Shown: in pieces, positions 41,701-52,925 of the stretch
How positions within the stretch are numbered: the stretch's first letter is position 1
Layout: each line of letters opens with the position of its first letter
Assembly: GCA_020465985.1 (NCBI GenBank)
Contig: JAANYP010003726.1
Coordinates: forward strand, 513,132-577,131
Source of the DNA: Centrapalus pauciflorus
Lineage: Eukaryota > Streptophyta > Magnoliopsida > Asterales > Asteraceae
DNA length: 64,000 bases
Direction of reading: 5' to 3'
Notes under the pieces: generated by a model
Database searches by the model: none
What the model saw: the letters and a program-made list of their open reading frames with translations, nothing else
Told to the model about the DNA's origin: nothing
Program-made: the position numbers and the translations under genes

Positions 41701-44207
41701 TGTAACAACCCAACTTTTAGCCCAAATAAATATCTGATTATCGAACCAAAAATGTAATTTTATTACATTACTTTGAATTATAATTTAATTAAGTCTTTGA
41801 AATATTTTAATTAAATTATATAAATATTTAAATTATGATTTATGATTTAATAAATTATTAAGATAATTAAATAAAAGATATATAAGATACGAAAGTAATA
41901 GTGGGTTAAGTAGCAAACATAACTAGTTAGAGTATATAAACGGAATTTAAGTTTAGAAAATCAGATTTCTCTCTCTCTCTAGACTCTCTCTCTAAGATTT
42001 TCTCTCTCTACTCTCTCTCTACATCTCTCTAAGATTTCTTCTAAACCGACCGTCGGATCATCAAGATTTATACGTCATCGGGAAGATCTCGAAGAATACT
42101 ACAAGAATATACGGTTGCATGTAGGATTACACACGAATTTGAGGTAATTATTGACTAAACTCCCTAATTTCAAGAGTTTGGTTCGATTTTTTATTAGAAA
42201 CCGAAACCTAGGATTAAATAGTAAGAAATTTAGGTTGCATGTTTAAAATTTCTGAAGATTATGGTAAATTTAAGTTAACAGAAGTATCAGAAACAAAATC
42301 TACGGATTAATTCATTCAAATAAGTTCAAAATCTGAAATTTTAAGTAAAAATGTGTTTTGACAAAAATTAATCTATTTTGAATGATCTTGAATGAATTAT
42401 GATGTTATGGATAAGGAAAATTGTATAAAAACACTTGATTAATGATAACACCACTTTATATTTCATTGCATGTTACTAAAAAGTGTTTTTGGGCAATTTT
42501 AATAAAAATCCGTAAGTTGCGACCTGCATATCTGCATGTGAACTCGGCGAGTTCATAGGGGAACTCGGCGAGTTCCCAAGAACACTTGAATATTTCTTCA
42601 AAAATTCATAAGTATTGGATCCGAATTCGGTTGGGACCCGAATTTGGATGAGAACCGAAATAAGTTTTGGACCTGAAATAGAACCGAACTCGGATGTGTC
42701 CGGAATTCGGTTTTGGGTCCGTACTTCGGACGTGAACTCGGCGAGTTCACCAAGCCAACTCGGCGAGTTCTCTGCGCTTCTTGTACAATTCGAATGAAGT
42801 GTCAAAATTTCGGATGGTGCCCCATCTCGGTTCATATTTCGGAGGACTCAATTCGGACCAACTTCGGATGTGTCATTTCGGATGATTTAGAACCGAATCT
42901 GGATAATCCGAATTCGGATGGTCCTAATCTGAATGCAGTATTTATAATTCAAAATATATATATACAACAGATTCCTTATATAAATATGAATGATCAAATA
43001 TTGAAATCAAGATCTATAAAATTAAGAAATACCATCAAATAGAAATCATATGAATATATATATGCACGATCACATATGATCAGATTTCCGAAAATGCAAT
43101 CTTATGAGACTTTGAGATTAAAGACCAACGAATGAACATTGAATTTATTATTCAAATGATTCTGAGGCTAATAAATATCAATAATGATATGATTAACAGA
43201 TTGAGAGCAACTGAGCCAGAGCCAGAAAGTGCAGATAACCAGTAACAGTGAGTTGTAGATTTCATTTTAACTGCATATTATGTGAATTGAGACTTTTGTT
43301 GCATGATTCTGATTTATTGATATTCTGATCTTGAGCTTATTGAAATATTGTCATAGTATATTTACTATGATTTGTTGAACTGAGTATTTCTTCTTCTAGA
43401 TTCGATTCTTTGACGAGTCACTTGATTGTTAAGCTTAACACCATCACTATTGCTCAGTGTTGGGTTAATGTTAGGCTTATGAGGTGCTGATTTACGTGAT
43501 GAAAGCACAGAGGGTAGCTAGAGCTGAGCATTCCGATGATATCCATATAGAGCTTTTACTGGTAGCTAGCCCAGTACGTGGCTGATCCCCACTAATGATG
43601 CGTGTGTATGGATTTATCATCATCCGAGCATTCCTTATGAATTTGTCTAAAAGTCTCAAGAGCAACAACAGTTTTATAACTGGGAGCTGAGCAAAAGTCG
43701 CGCATCAAAAGAGCATTAATTGGCCAATGACCCTTCGAGATTGAGCTGTGCATGAGCCTAGTGCAGTGCATATAGAGCTGAGCCGTGCATGAGCCGAGTG
43801 CAGTGCATGTGCTTCCGCGTTCATAATTGCATGTTAAATGTGAAATTCTACATTCTCACTAAGCAATTAAGCTTACCCCGTTGTTGCATTATTTTTCAGG
43901 TAAAGGCAAAGGATTGGCTGGACCTAGTTCATAGGTCAGAACTTTGAAAGAGCCTGAAGTGCATTAGAACTTGTTTCGACATCTTGGTATTTGGATGATA
44001 ATAGAGCTTTGGGTTTCGGGTTTAGTTTATATTATGTGATTTGGTGTAATAGTCTAGATGATTGTACTTTTCTACTTAAATTCTGTCTCTGTTTGTAATT
44101 AACTTTATTTCCGCAATTGTTAATTTTATCTTAGTTTCCTGATTGATATTGCATTGCTACTGGGCCTAGACTTGAGACCTTTGAGAAATTAGAGGAAGGG
44201 TCTCACA
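41701..44207 (+). repeat. 3' LTR of Gypsy 3
   Basis: 2507 bp, nearly identical to the 5' LTR. Visible differences include one extra T in the TTTTTTATT run near 42187, CGAATTTGG for CGAATTCGG at about 42643 and CGGAGGACT for CGGATGACT near 42840. Followed by the TSD GTGCA. Confidence 0.95.
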
Positions 44208-44600
44208 GTGCAAGTCCCACCTCCTTCACCACCCAAGTGCCGGTCATGAAACCGCAAGTTCCTTATCCAAGCCGATTGAAGAAGGAGAAAGAGGAGGCTC
44301 ATTTTGGTAAATTTCTGAAGCTTTTTAAACAGTTGCATATTAACTTATCGTTTATTGATGTTATCTCGCAGATGCCTACTTACGCAAAATTTCTCAAGGA
44401 GATCATCACCAATAAACTGAAGTTTGAGGATGTTTCATCAGTGCTCATGAATGAAGGATGTTTTGTGTAGCTCCAAAACAAGCTACCTGGGAAAATTGCC
44501 GATCCAGGGAGTTTTACTATCCCTTGTCATATTGATAGCTTAATAATCACAAATGCACTTGCGGATCTCAGGGAAAGTATCAATTTAATGCCCACTTCCT
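44208..44600 (+). pseudogene. Athila pol N-terminal stub
   Basis: After the Gypsy 3 TSD the Athila frame resumes with VPYPSRLKKEKEEAHFGKFL, LKLFKQLHINLSFIDVISQM and KFLKEIITNK, then NKLPGKIADPGSFTIPCHID in another frame. This is the conserved segment just before protease in Athila. It breaks off near 44600 and no RT or integrase follows, so nearly all of pol is deleted. Confidence 0.8.
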
Positions 44601-45002
44601 TATAGTTTACTTTTTGTTTTATAGTTTAGTTATCTTTGTGTCCTTTTATTTTTTCCCTTTGCCTCTTTAATCGGATTTAGGCATGAATGTATGCACGATA
44701 TAGATGTATTGTAAAGTTGAGATGTTGCGAGATTGTGGAGAATTTTACTTCATAACATGAGATTTTGTGGGTGTGAATTGGCATGGAATAATGATTCAAT
44801 GGTGAAATCTTAAGTGTGGGAATGTGATGTGTGCTTTAACTTCATAAATAATTTTTGATTGGGTTATTTGTTTGGTTAAGTGTGGGAATATTGTTTGAAA
44901 CTTACTTGAACAAGTGTGGGGATACAAACTTGATCATCTTTTATATTAATCATTCTGGATGAATTCCCTGGTTTAACTTTGATATCTCTGTTGCTTGCTA
45001 GG
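44601..45002 (+). other. Athila spacer downstream of the pol deletion
   Basis: Untranslated sequence with repeated TTAAGTGTGGGAAT-type words (44812, 44876, 44911). Such words are typical of the spacer between pol and the env-position ORF in Athila elements. Confidence 0.6.
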
Positions 45003-45587
45003 ATGCCTCCACGTACAAGAAGAGGTGTCGGCCAAGCATCTTCCACTAGACGACAGCGTGTCGTTGAAGAAAGCTCTGAAGAAGAGCTACCCGCATTACC
45101 GTAGGTTCCGCATGTCAACCGAAACCACCCGTATTTTGCGTTTACTGGGATAGCTTTGCATCTTCGAGAGGCTTATCGGGCCAGACTTGCTACTCTACTG
45201 ACGAGAGCAATTGCGCCAGGCAGAGTCGTGAGTTAAGAATTTTTATAAACAATTGAGGTGGGGCATGGTGAACTGGACATAGCAACAAGGCTGTAAAATA
45301 TGTTTGAAGTTTCTTATGGAAACTTCATATCTAGAGCATGGGTGCATCTACTTAGCATTCGGGAGCCGATATACACAAATTGACCTTGGAATTTTATTCC
45401 TCGTATGGCTTTATGAACCTTGGGTACGATGTATTTGAAGAGAACGTGGTCCGATTTCGTATGGGTGGAGTTAGCAGACAGATGTATCTGATGGAGTTTC
45501 ATTGCGATTTGGGTTGTATCCGGATGTGGATGATACTTACTGCGGGGTTGATGAGGCACCCGCCTGTATATAATCGAGAATTCTTTT
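45003..45587 (+). pseudogene. Athila env-position ORF remnant, upstream part
   Basis: Starts at ATG 45003 (MPPRTRRGVGQASSTRRQR) with a Glu-rich run and a stop near 45103. The second piece at 45380-45592 reads LEFYSSYGF and VRFRMGGVSRQMYLMEFHCD, in order similar to the conserved blocks of the Athila second ORF. Several stops and at least one frameshift are present. Gypsy 2 interrupts it at 45588. The name env-like rests on position only; I see no membrane segment. Confidence 0.6.
45583..45587. repeat. TSD of Gypsy 2, left copy
   Basis: CTTTT at 45583-45587 is repeated at 55371-55375 directly after the Gypsy 2 3' LTR. Confidence 0.95.
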
Positions 45588-48034
45588 TGTAACAACCTAA
45601 CTTTTTATCAATTATGTAATGACTATTTTGAGATAATAATATAATTTTGTTATATTATTTGGAATTTTCAAATATTGATTAAGAATAAAAATATATTAAG
45701 TAAATATAATTTTATATTATATGTTATGATTAATTAAAGATGATTAAGTTTAAAAGATAGATAAGATACAAAAGTTTAGTGGGTTAAATAGCAAAATTGA
45801 TCAAATTAATATATAAAAACTAAAATTTATGACCATTTAAGATCATTTAACCCACAAACCTCTCTCTCTCTACTCTCTCTCTCTCTAAACTCTCGGATAT
45901 CTCAAGAATTTAACCAAGAATCCACAAGTTTGCAATAAAGATTCGGAATTTAAGCTAAGGAGGAGTTACAAACATTAAACAACAAGAAGTTACAAAGAAT
46001 TCAAGGTAAAATTTCCTTTAAATTTCGATATATTGGTATGTTTGGTTCGGTTTTGTGTAATACCGATACCAATGAATTAAACTATGAAATTTCTTGTTGC
46101 ATGTTTAAGAAATTTGAAGATTTTGATAAAATTATGCTATTAGATGAAAAAGAAACAAAGATTCTGAGTTAGATCTTTCAAATTATTTATGAAATCGGAA
46201 ATTTTGACAAAAGTGCGTTCTTGACAAAAAGAGTCATATTTTGGATGATTTTGAACCATATATGATGTTATTGATAGGGAAAGGTATATAAAATCAACCC
46301 AAAAATGATAATATAACATAAAATAAAGTTGCATGTTGATTTAAGTAAGTTTTGGGAATTTTTATGAAAAATCCGAATGAATATCACCAAGAACATGAAG
46401 AACATTTCTGGAAAAGTGTCCAAGTCCAGGGAACCGAATTCGGATGAGAACCCATACTTCGGATAGTACTAATTCGGATGCTTCCCAATTCGGTTCTTAT
46501 ATATATATGAAATTCGGATGACACCTAAATTCGGTCCCAAATCCGTATTCGGATGACTAGTTCGGACATAACTTGATCCGAATTCGGATGACTAGTTCGG
46601 ACATAACTGGGTCCGAATTCGGATGCTAAATTCGGACTAGCCAATTCGAGCTCTCAATTCGGATTGGTCCGGATCCGGATGATCCGAATCCGGATGGTCC
46701 GAAGTTAATAGGTCCGAAATCACATGAAATGTTTTAATATTTTGAAAGAATAAAGAAAATAAGCAAATGAAAGATTAATGAGTGATCGGTTATCAGAATC
46801 AGATAGAATTAAAGAATTTATGACCAAAAGATGATGACATTGATAAGATAAATTATCAGATATCAGACTCAGATAAAATACAAGAATTTGAAGACTAAAA
46901 TGATGATGATAAAGATGATGAAAATGACATGATATTATCATGAATGATTTTGAACAGGTTCAGTATATTCTGAACAAAGATTTAAAGATTTAAAGACTTA
47001 AAAGCAGGTCAGAGACTTGATTGACAGATCGCAGATTGACAAAAATCCTGAGATAACTCAGGTGGCAGATTCATATATCTGTTTGACCAAGACCCGGACC
47101 TGTGAGTTATAGATATTCAAATTGAACATGCACAGATCCGGTTGAGATATATTGATGCTGTTACATTTATTGACATTCATTTATCAGCTGGATTGAGACC
47201 TGTGCACACCATGGATGGGTGTTTCCCAGTGAATCATGATAGCTATTTGCTTATCTTTTCAGATTGTATTTAATATTATCTCAGACCTTGCTTTATGATT
47301 CGTTGCTATCATGACTCCTAAGACATATGCTTACATCATTGATCAGACTTTTGATAAGATTGATTCAGCTTGATTAGCCCTTATGGTCTATTGTTCTAGA
47401 CCCGGCTATTTCACCAGTTCTTATGAACTTGGTAATGACCTCCGATGTTCCGCCATATTGACTTACTGGTAGCTAGCCCAGTATGTGGCTGATCCCCACG
47501 ATTTAAGCGTGAGTGTGGCTTGAACATCATCCGATCTTATGATACTATATCTCAATCATGAGGGCTGTAGCGGCAGCCAAGACATATCACGCTTAGACTA
47601 ATGACTCCGCTTGACACGCATGTTGATATTGAAAATCTATAAACTCACTAAGCTTTGCTTACAGATGTTGCATTAATATTTTACAGGAAAAGCCAAAGGA
47701 AAATCACCTGCAGGACCTAGTACTTAGGTCATTCAAGATCCAAGTTTTGAAGCTTTCTTAGACCACTACTCAAGACACTTTCTGGTACTGATTGGAAGAC
47801 AGCAAATGTGGTGGTTCTGGGTAGACTTGATGTGATGTATGATGTTATGACTAGATTAGATGTTACCCTTTTATAACTTAATTTTGAAATATGTAAACTC
47901 ATTCCTAATCATGTATGTACATGTAATTTTTATTATTCCGCAATTTAATTACCCTATCTTAGTATGGTTGATATCGTATTGCATGATGTGGGACCTAGAC
48001 TCTGAGGACTGCCCCGTAAGGGAAGGTCTTCACA
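45588..48034 (+). repeat. 5' LTR of Gypsy 2
   Basis: 2447 bp, TGTAACAACC to GGTCTTCACA. TATA box at 45810-45818, CT-rich leader 45860-45895, donor-like AAG/GTAAAA at 46005/46006 and acceptor-like TTTTACAG ending at 47686. The motif array at 46433-46716 has two nearly identical ATCCGAATTCGGATGAC-type blocks. Start, TATA region and 3' half match Gypsy 1; the leader and array differ more. Confidence 0.95.
46433..46716. repeat. CCGAATTCGG/TTCGGATG array in Gypsy 2 5' LTR
   Basis: About fourteen full or half motifs, including a tandem duplication of GGATGACTAGTTCGGACATA (46549 and 46580). The same array is in the 3' LTR at 53767-54047. Confidence 0.9.
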
Positions 48035-48037
48035 GGA

Positions 48038-48049
48038 TGGTATCAGAGC
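48038..48049 (+). promoter_or_regulatory. primer-binding site of Gypsy 2
   Basis: TGGTATCAGAGC, three bases after the 5' LTR end. Confidence 0.95.
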
Positions 48050-48233
48050 GCTAGTTTGAGTGAATCAAGTATTACGTGAGTATACTTGATCTCAAACTGA
48101 AGCAATACATATGTATCAATCATTTAGGTGGTTTGAACTGAGATAGGATGTACAGACTGTTAGGATGGGAAAAAGGGTACATAGATCTAAGTCTATAAAC
48201 TGATAGTTAATTGATTTTAATTTTCAGTAAAAG

Positions 48234-49490
48234 ATGTCAGGATCAGGATCAGGTGACATACCAAGCAACATGACCCCACAACAAATGTTTGAGATGATGC
48301 AACAATTACTAGCACAACACTCGGAACAACAGAATAAGATTATGCAAGAACAGTTTCAGGCCAGAGATGAGGCTGAAGCTAAAAGACGTAATGATAAGAA
48401 AAATAAGCGAAAAGATAAGCAAGTTCAGAATGAAGAATCTGATTCTGATAATTCAAATCCAGAAACCCAAATAGCTCAGCCAAAAGGCTGCAAATTTAAA
48501 GATTTTAAAGCCAGCGGTGCCCTGAACTTCGAGGGTACAGTTAATCCGATTCAGGCGATGGATTGGATTAGTCATACTGAAGAAATCTTCAGGATTTCTG
48601 ATTGTTTAGATTCTAAGAAAGTGAGCTACGCGTCTGCGTTGTTTATTGGAGCTGCTCGCGCATGGTGGAAGACACAGCGAAGCATATACGGGGAGGAAGT
48701 CATTCAGACATTGGAATGGAATCAGTTTCTAGACATGTTCAACGCGAAATACTGCCCAGTTGACCAGCAAGATAAGATGGAAGTCCAATTAATGCAACTG
48801 ACTCAGGGAACGAAGACTGTAGATGAATATGAACACGAATTTTCGAGATTATGTTGCTACTCTTCTTACCAAGTGGCAACAGAGGAAAGGAAAATGAATA
48901 GGTTCCGAGTAGGACTCAATCCCAGATATCGACATCCCATGAGTGCGATCAAATATAAGAGCTATCTGGAAATGGTAGAAGCAGCGAGACAGATTGAGCG
49001 AGGGTACTTAGAATATGTGATCAGCTATACGCTCCGTCTACTAACCCGATGAATCCGTCTCCTCCAAAGAAACAGCGATTTGGCAGATTCTTTAGGCCAA
49101 ATAAATCTCAGTCTCAGCAATCCTATCAGCATAGTTCACAACCGAAAGCGCAAGCCTACTCACTGACAAACGAGCCGCGATTCTGCAAGAGATGCAGAAA
49201 GTCTCACATGGGACTATGTAATCCGGATGACGTTACTTGCTTCGCGTGTAACATGATCGGTCATAGTAGTGAAGAATGTCCACAGCAGGGACGTGGATGT
49301 GCGAAATGTGGAAAGAGAGGGCACTTCATGTATCAGTGTCGTAGCGGACCACGTTATCAGCCACAGTCATCAGCTGGAGGGTCGACAGTTAAAAGTTCTG
49401 CTGCAACACCAACTGCAAGGACACGTGCGTTTCAAATAACGGCTGAAGAGGCGAGAGAAACACCTGACGTAGTCACCGGTACGTTTCTGT
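48234..49490 (+). pseudogene. Gypsy 2 gag (single frameshift)
   Basis: ATG at 48234 (MSGSGSGDIPSNMTPQQMFE) follows TTTTCAGTAAAAG. Gln-rich and basic N-terminus, then the capsid-like block GAARAWWKTQRSIYGEEV and EYEHEFSRLCCYSSYQVATE. Near 49017 one G present in Gypsy 1 is missing, so the first frame ends at 49052. The rest (two CCHC knuckles, CFACNMIGHSSEEC and CAKCGKRGHFMYQC) is read in the frame of the following pol. Gypsy 1 is continuous at this place, so the break is a mutation and not a programmed shift. Confidence 0.9.
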
Positions 49491-50656
49491 TAAATACGAT
49501 ACCTGCTCGCGTATTATTTGATTCTGGCGCAAGTCGTTCTTTCATATCGACTTCTTTTGCATCAAAATTATCTAAGTTCCCATCGAAGCTTCCTGTTATA
49601 CTTGACATTGAGACAGCCAGTAACAGCTATGTTATGGCTGATTCTGTTTATCGAAACTGCACTCTACTAGTCGATAATATTGTATTCAATCTCGACCTCA
49701 TCCCGATTCCGTTGAAAGAGTTTGACGTCATCATCGGCATGGATTGGCTAATGAACAACGAGGCCACAATTATCTGCAACCGACGAGTAATCAGAATCAA
49801 ATCTTCAGACGGCCGAGTACTTGAGATCAAGGGCGAGAAGCGGAAAGGTGCGCATTGCTTTATATCTGTAGAAAAGGCTCACAAATACTTGTCTAAAGGT
49901 CACGAATCTTACCTTTGTTATACTCTATCTGAGTCCAGTTCTGAAAAGAAACCTTTATCCGATATTCCTATCGTCTGTGAGTTCCCAGACGTATTTCCTG
50001 ACGATATTTCTGGGGTGCCACCGGAACGACAAGTCGAGTTCAGTATTGACTTGGTTCCTGGTGCGGCTCCTATTGCAAAAGCTCCATACAGACTTGCACC
50101 TGCAGAAATGCAGGAAATGTCAAAGCAACTGCAAGAGCTGTTGGAGAAGGGGTTTATCCGACCGAGTTCTTCTCCGTGGGGTGCACCAGTACTATTTGTT
50201 AAAAAGAAAGACGGAACTTTCCGTATGTGCATCGACTACCGCGAATTGAACAAGGTTACAATAAAGAATAAGTATCCTCTGCCCAGAATCGATGATCTGT
50301 TTGATCAGTTACAAGGAGCCAGTTACTTTTCGAAAATAGATCTCCGATCTGGGTATCATCAGTTAAAAGTCAGAGAAGAAGATGTTCCAAAGACAGCCTT
50401 CCGTACAAGATACGGTCATTACGAATTTCTCGTAATGCCGTTTGGATTAACGAATGCACCAGCGGCGTTCATGGATCTCATGAATCGCGTGTGCAGACCA
50501 ATGTTGGATAAATCAGTTATCGTGTTTATAGACGATATTCTGATTTACTCCAAAACGGAGGCTGATCATTCTATTCATCTGCGGCAATTGCTAGAGTTAT
50601 TAAGAAAAGAAAGACTCTATGCAAAGTTTTCTAAGTGCGAATTCTGGCTCAGACAG
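49491..50656 (+). CDS. Gypsy 2 protease and reverse transcriptase (exon before putative intron)
   Basis: Continuous with the knuckle region. Protease: ARVLFDSGASRSFIS. RT: FIRPSSSPWGAPVLFVKKKD, CIDYRELNKVTIKNKYPLPR, MPFGLTNAPAAF and the catalytic VFIDDILIYS. All standard RT blocks are intact. The frame ends two codons after CEFWLRQ at a TAA (50660-50662) unless the following 90-bp segment is removed. Without splicing, the product would lack RNase H and integrase. Confidence 0.9.
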
Positions 50657-50746
50657 GTATAATCTCTGATATATATGTCTTGAGCTGTTTCCTTAACTAT
50701 TCTTTGATTCACCTCAGAATTTGAATTTCTATCTTGATTCTTATAG
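50657..50746 (+). other. putative spliceosomal intron inside Gypsy 2 pol
   Basis: 90 bp, CAG/GTATAATC...TTCTTATAG/ATC, phase 0, with a CTTAAC branch-like word and a T-rich tail. In-frame stops at both ends rule out read-through as one protein. Joining across it gives the usual RT/RNase H connection (…LRQ then IQFLGHVV). Length and borders match Gypsy 1 exactly, although the two copies differ at several internal positions. Confidence 0.7.
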
Positions 50747-52888
50747 ATCCAGTTCCTTGGCCATGTTGTTTCTGGCGAAGGAATTTCCGTTGATCCTTCA
50801 AAAGTCGAGGCCGTTCAGAAATGGCAAACGCCTCGTAATGCCTCCGAGATAAGAAGTTTCCTTGGATTGGCCGGATATTATCGGCGATTCATAAAGGACT
50901 TCTCAAAGATTGCTGTGCCGCTCACGATGTTAACACGAAAGAATACTCCTTTCGTTTGGACCGATAAACAGCAAGAGGCATTCGATATTCTGAAGCAAAA
51001 GTTGATTCAAGCGCCGATCCTAGCCTTGCCAGAAGGTAATGATGATTTCGTCGTCTATAGCGATGCCTCTGGTACTGGCATAGGATGTGTTCTAATGCAA
51101 AGGGGAAAAGTCATTGCCTATGCTTCAAGGCAATTAAAAGATTATGAGAAGACTGCACCAACTCATGATCTTGAGTTGGCTGCTGTTACCTTTGCATTGA
51201 AAATCTGGCGTCACTATCTTTATGGGACTCGGTGTCAGCTCTACACCGATCATAAGAGTCTCAAGTACCTTTTCACTCAAAAAGATCTTAACATGAAACA
51301 GCGTCGATCCTTGGAGCATATCAAGGATTATGATTGCGAGATCTTGTATCATCCTGGCAAAGCAAATGTTGTCGCGGATGCGTTGAGTAGAAAAGTATAT
51401 CCAGAAAAGTGCTGTTATGCCCTAACTCCAGTTATTTTCTCTTCTGATCTTATTGAAGATATTCGAGTTGCTCAAGCTGAAGCATTGAAAGAAGAGAACA
51501 TAGATTCTGAAAATCTAAAAGGGCAACTACAAATTCTAACTCTGAACCATTTGGGACTTCACTGTCTCAAGGGAAACCGAATCTGGGTTCCTAAATATGG
51601 TTCTATTCGTAGCACTCTTCTGTCCGAAGCTCATCAGTCCAAGTTATCCATTCATCCTGGCAGCTCAAAGATGTATTTTGATCTGAAAGCTGATTACTGG
51701 TGGCCAGGAATGAAGAAAGATATCGGTAAGTGTGTTGAAAGCTGCAGAGTTTGTCAGATGGTTAAGGCAGAACATCAGAAGCCCTTCGGGGATATGCAAC
51801 CACTGCCAGTTCCTGAATGGAAGTGGGAGCATATAACAATGGACTTCATTACGAAGCTGCCAAAGACCAAAAGACAACACGACTCTATCTGGGTAGTCGT
51901 TGATCGTTTAACTAAATCAGCACATTTCATACCGATGAAAGAAACTTATTCTCTCGATAGATTGGCGCAGTTGTACATCACTGAAATAATTTCGCGTCAC
52001 GGTGTGCCAAAGTCTATCGTTTCAGATCGTGATAGTCGCTTCACATCCAGATTCTGGCAAGCATTACAAGAAGGGATGGGTACTCGGATTTCTATGAGTA
52101 CTGCTTATCATCCAAATGCAGATGGCCAGAGTGAGCGTACTATCCTAACACTTGAAGATATGCTTCGTGCCTGCGTTCTTGATTTAGGTGGTAACTGGGA
52201 TGACCACTTGCCGTTGGTCGAATTTTCATACAATAACAGTTATCATTCAACGATCAAGATGGCCCCTTTTGAAGCTTTGTACGGTCGAAAGTGCAGAACT
52301 CCTACCTGTTGGCGCGAAACAGGCGAATCGCCAATAGCGGGTCCTGCCCTTCTACAGTTGACTCACGAGAAGATTCAACTCGTTAGAAGAAACATACTTG
52401 AAGCTCAAAGCAGGCAGAAGTCATATTATGACAATCGGCATAGATCCATCAGTTTTGCAGTTAACGATTGGGTGATGCTGAAAGTATCCCCAATGAAGAA
52501 TGTGGTACGGTTCATTAAAAGAAACAAGTTAGCTCCGAGATTTATCGGACCGTTCAAGATCGTCGAAAAGATTGGAAATCAGTCTTATCATCTTGATCTA
52601 CCAGCGGACTTAGCTGGAATACACCCTGTATTCCATGTTAGTCATTTGAGAAAGAGCTTAGCTGACGAAAGAGAAGTACAGTTACCACACGTTAACCTGC
52701 AGATAGATGAAAAGCTTCGAGTTGTTGAAGAACCAGAACGTATTTTGGACTCGAAGACTAAGAAACTTAGAAATAAAGAGATACAGATGGTGCTCGTCCA
52801 GTGGAAACACCACAAAGGTTCGCATCAGTCTTGGGAATCGAGAGATGTCATGAAAGCTACTTATCCCAGTCTGTTCGAATCTATCTAA
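50747..52888 (+). CDS. Gypsy 2 RNase H, integrase and chromodomain-like tail (second pol exon)
   Basis: More than 710 codons open. In the 673-codon frame from 50867: RNase H acidic residues Asp66 (YSDAS), Glu103 (DLELAA), Asp128 (YTDHKS) and Asp171 (ADALSR). Integrase zinc domain from about His256 to CRVCQ (Cys293/296), core Asp326, Asp387 and Glu423 (35 residues between the last two). Then a GPF block and a VLVQWKHHKGSHQSWES tail like a short chromodomain, which in chromoviruses steers integration to heterochromatin. No methionine start is expected, since this is the continuation of pol. Confidence 0.9.
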   Translation: MQFLGHVVSGEGISVDPSKVEAVQKWQTPRNASEIRSFLGLAGYYRRFIKDFSKIAVPLTMLTRKNTPFVWTDKQQEAFDILKQKLIQAPILALPEGNDDFVVYSDASGTGIGCVLMQRGKVIAYASRQLKDYEKTAPTHDLELAAVTFALKIWRHYLYGTRCQLYTDHKSLKYLFTQKDLNMKQRRSLEHIKDYDCEILYHPGKANVVADALSRKVYPEKCCYALTPVIFSSDLIEDIRVAQAEALKEENIDSENLKGQLQILTLNHLGLHCLKGNRIWVPKYGSIRSTLLSEAHQSKLSIHPGSSKMYFDLKADYWWPGMKKDIGKCVESCRVCQMVKAEHQKPFGDMQPLPVPEWKWEHITMDFITKLPKTKRQHDSIWVVVDRLTKSAHFIPMKETYSLDRLAQLYITEIISRHGVPKSIVSDRDSRFTSRFWQALQEGMGTRISMSTAYHPNADGQSERTILTLEDMLRACVLDLGGNWDDHLPLVEFSYNNSYHSTIKMAPFEALYGRKCRTPTCWRETGESPIAGPALLQLTHEKIQLVRRNILEAQSRQKSYYDNRHRSISFAVNDWVMLKVSPMKNVVRFIKRNKLAPRFIGPFKIVEKIGNQSYHLDLPADLAGIHPVFHVSHLRKSLADEREVQLPHVNLQIDEKLRVVEEPERILDSKTKKLRNKEIQMVLVQWKHHKGSHQSWESRDVMKATYPSLFESI

Positions 52889-52925
52889 CTTCGGGGACGA
52901 AGTTTGTGCGTGGTGGAGCCCATTC
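52888..52925 (+). promoter_or_regulatory. stem-loop and polypurine-like tract before Gypsy 2 3' LTR
   Basis: ACTTCGGGGACGAAGT at 52888-52903 overlaps the last base of the pol stop. The GTGGTGGAG tract follows and the LTR starts at 52926. Identical in Gypsy 1 and Gypsy 3. Confidence 0.6.

Larger units (their letters stand above)
35709..44207 (+). mobile_element. Gypsy 3: gag-only non-autonomous gypsy element (TR-GAG type)
   Basis: 8499 bp with LTRs of 2506 and 2507 bp, TSD GTGCA, an iMet primer site and the same stem-loop/3' end as Gypsy 1 and 2. Internally only gag and the last 110 bp of the pol frame and 3' tail match the autonomous family. About 1.9 kb between them is unrelated. The LTRs differ from each other at only about a dozen visible sites, so it moved recently and must have used enzymes from another element, most simply a relative like Gypsy 2. 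Its LTRs differ clearly from those of Gypsy 1/2. Confidence 0.9.

Noticed and set aside
49049..49052. ATGA overlap between the two Gypsy 2 gag frames, which looks like translational coupling or a programmed shift
   Set aside because: Gypsy 1 is continuous in one frame at this place and Gypsy 2 simply lacks one G near 49017. The overlap is a by-product of the deletion.
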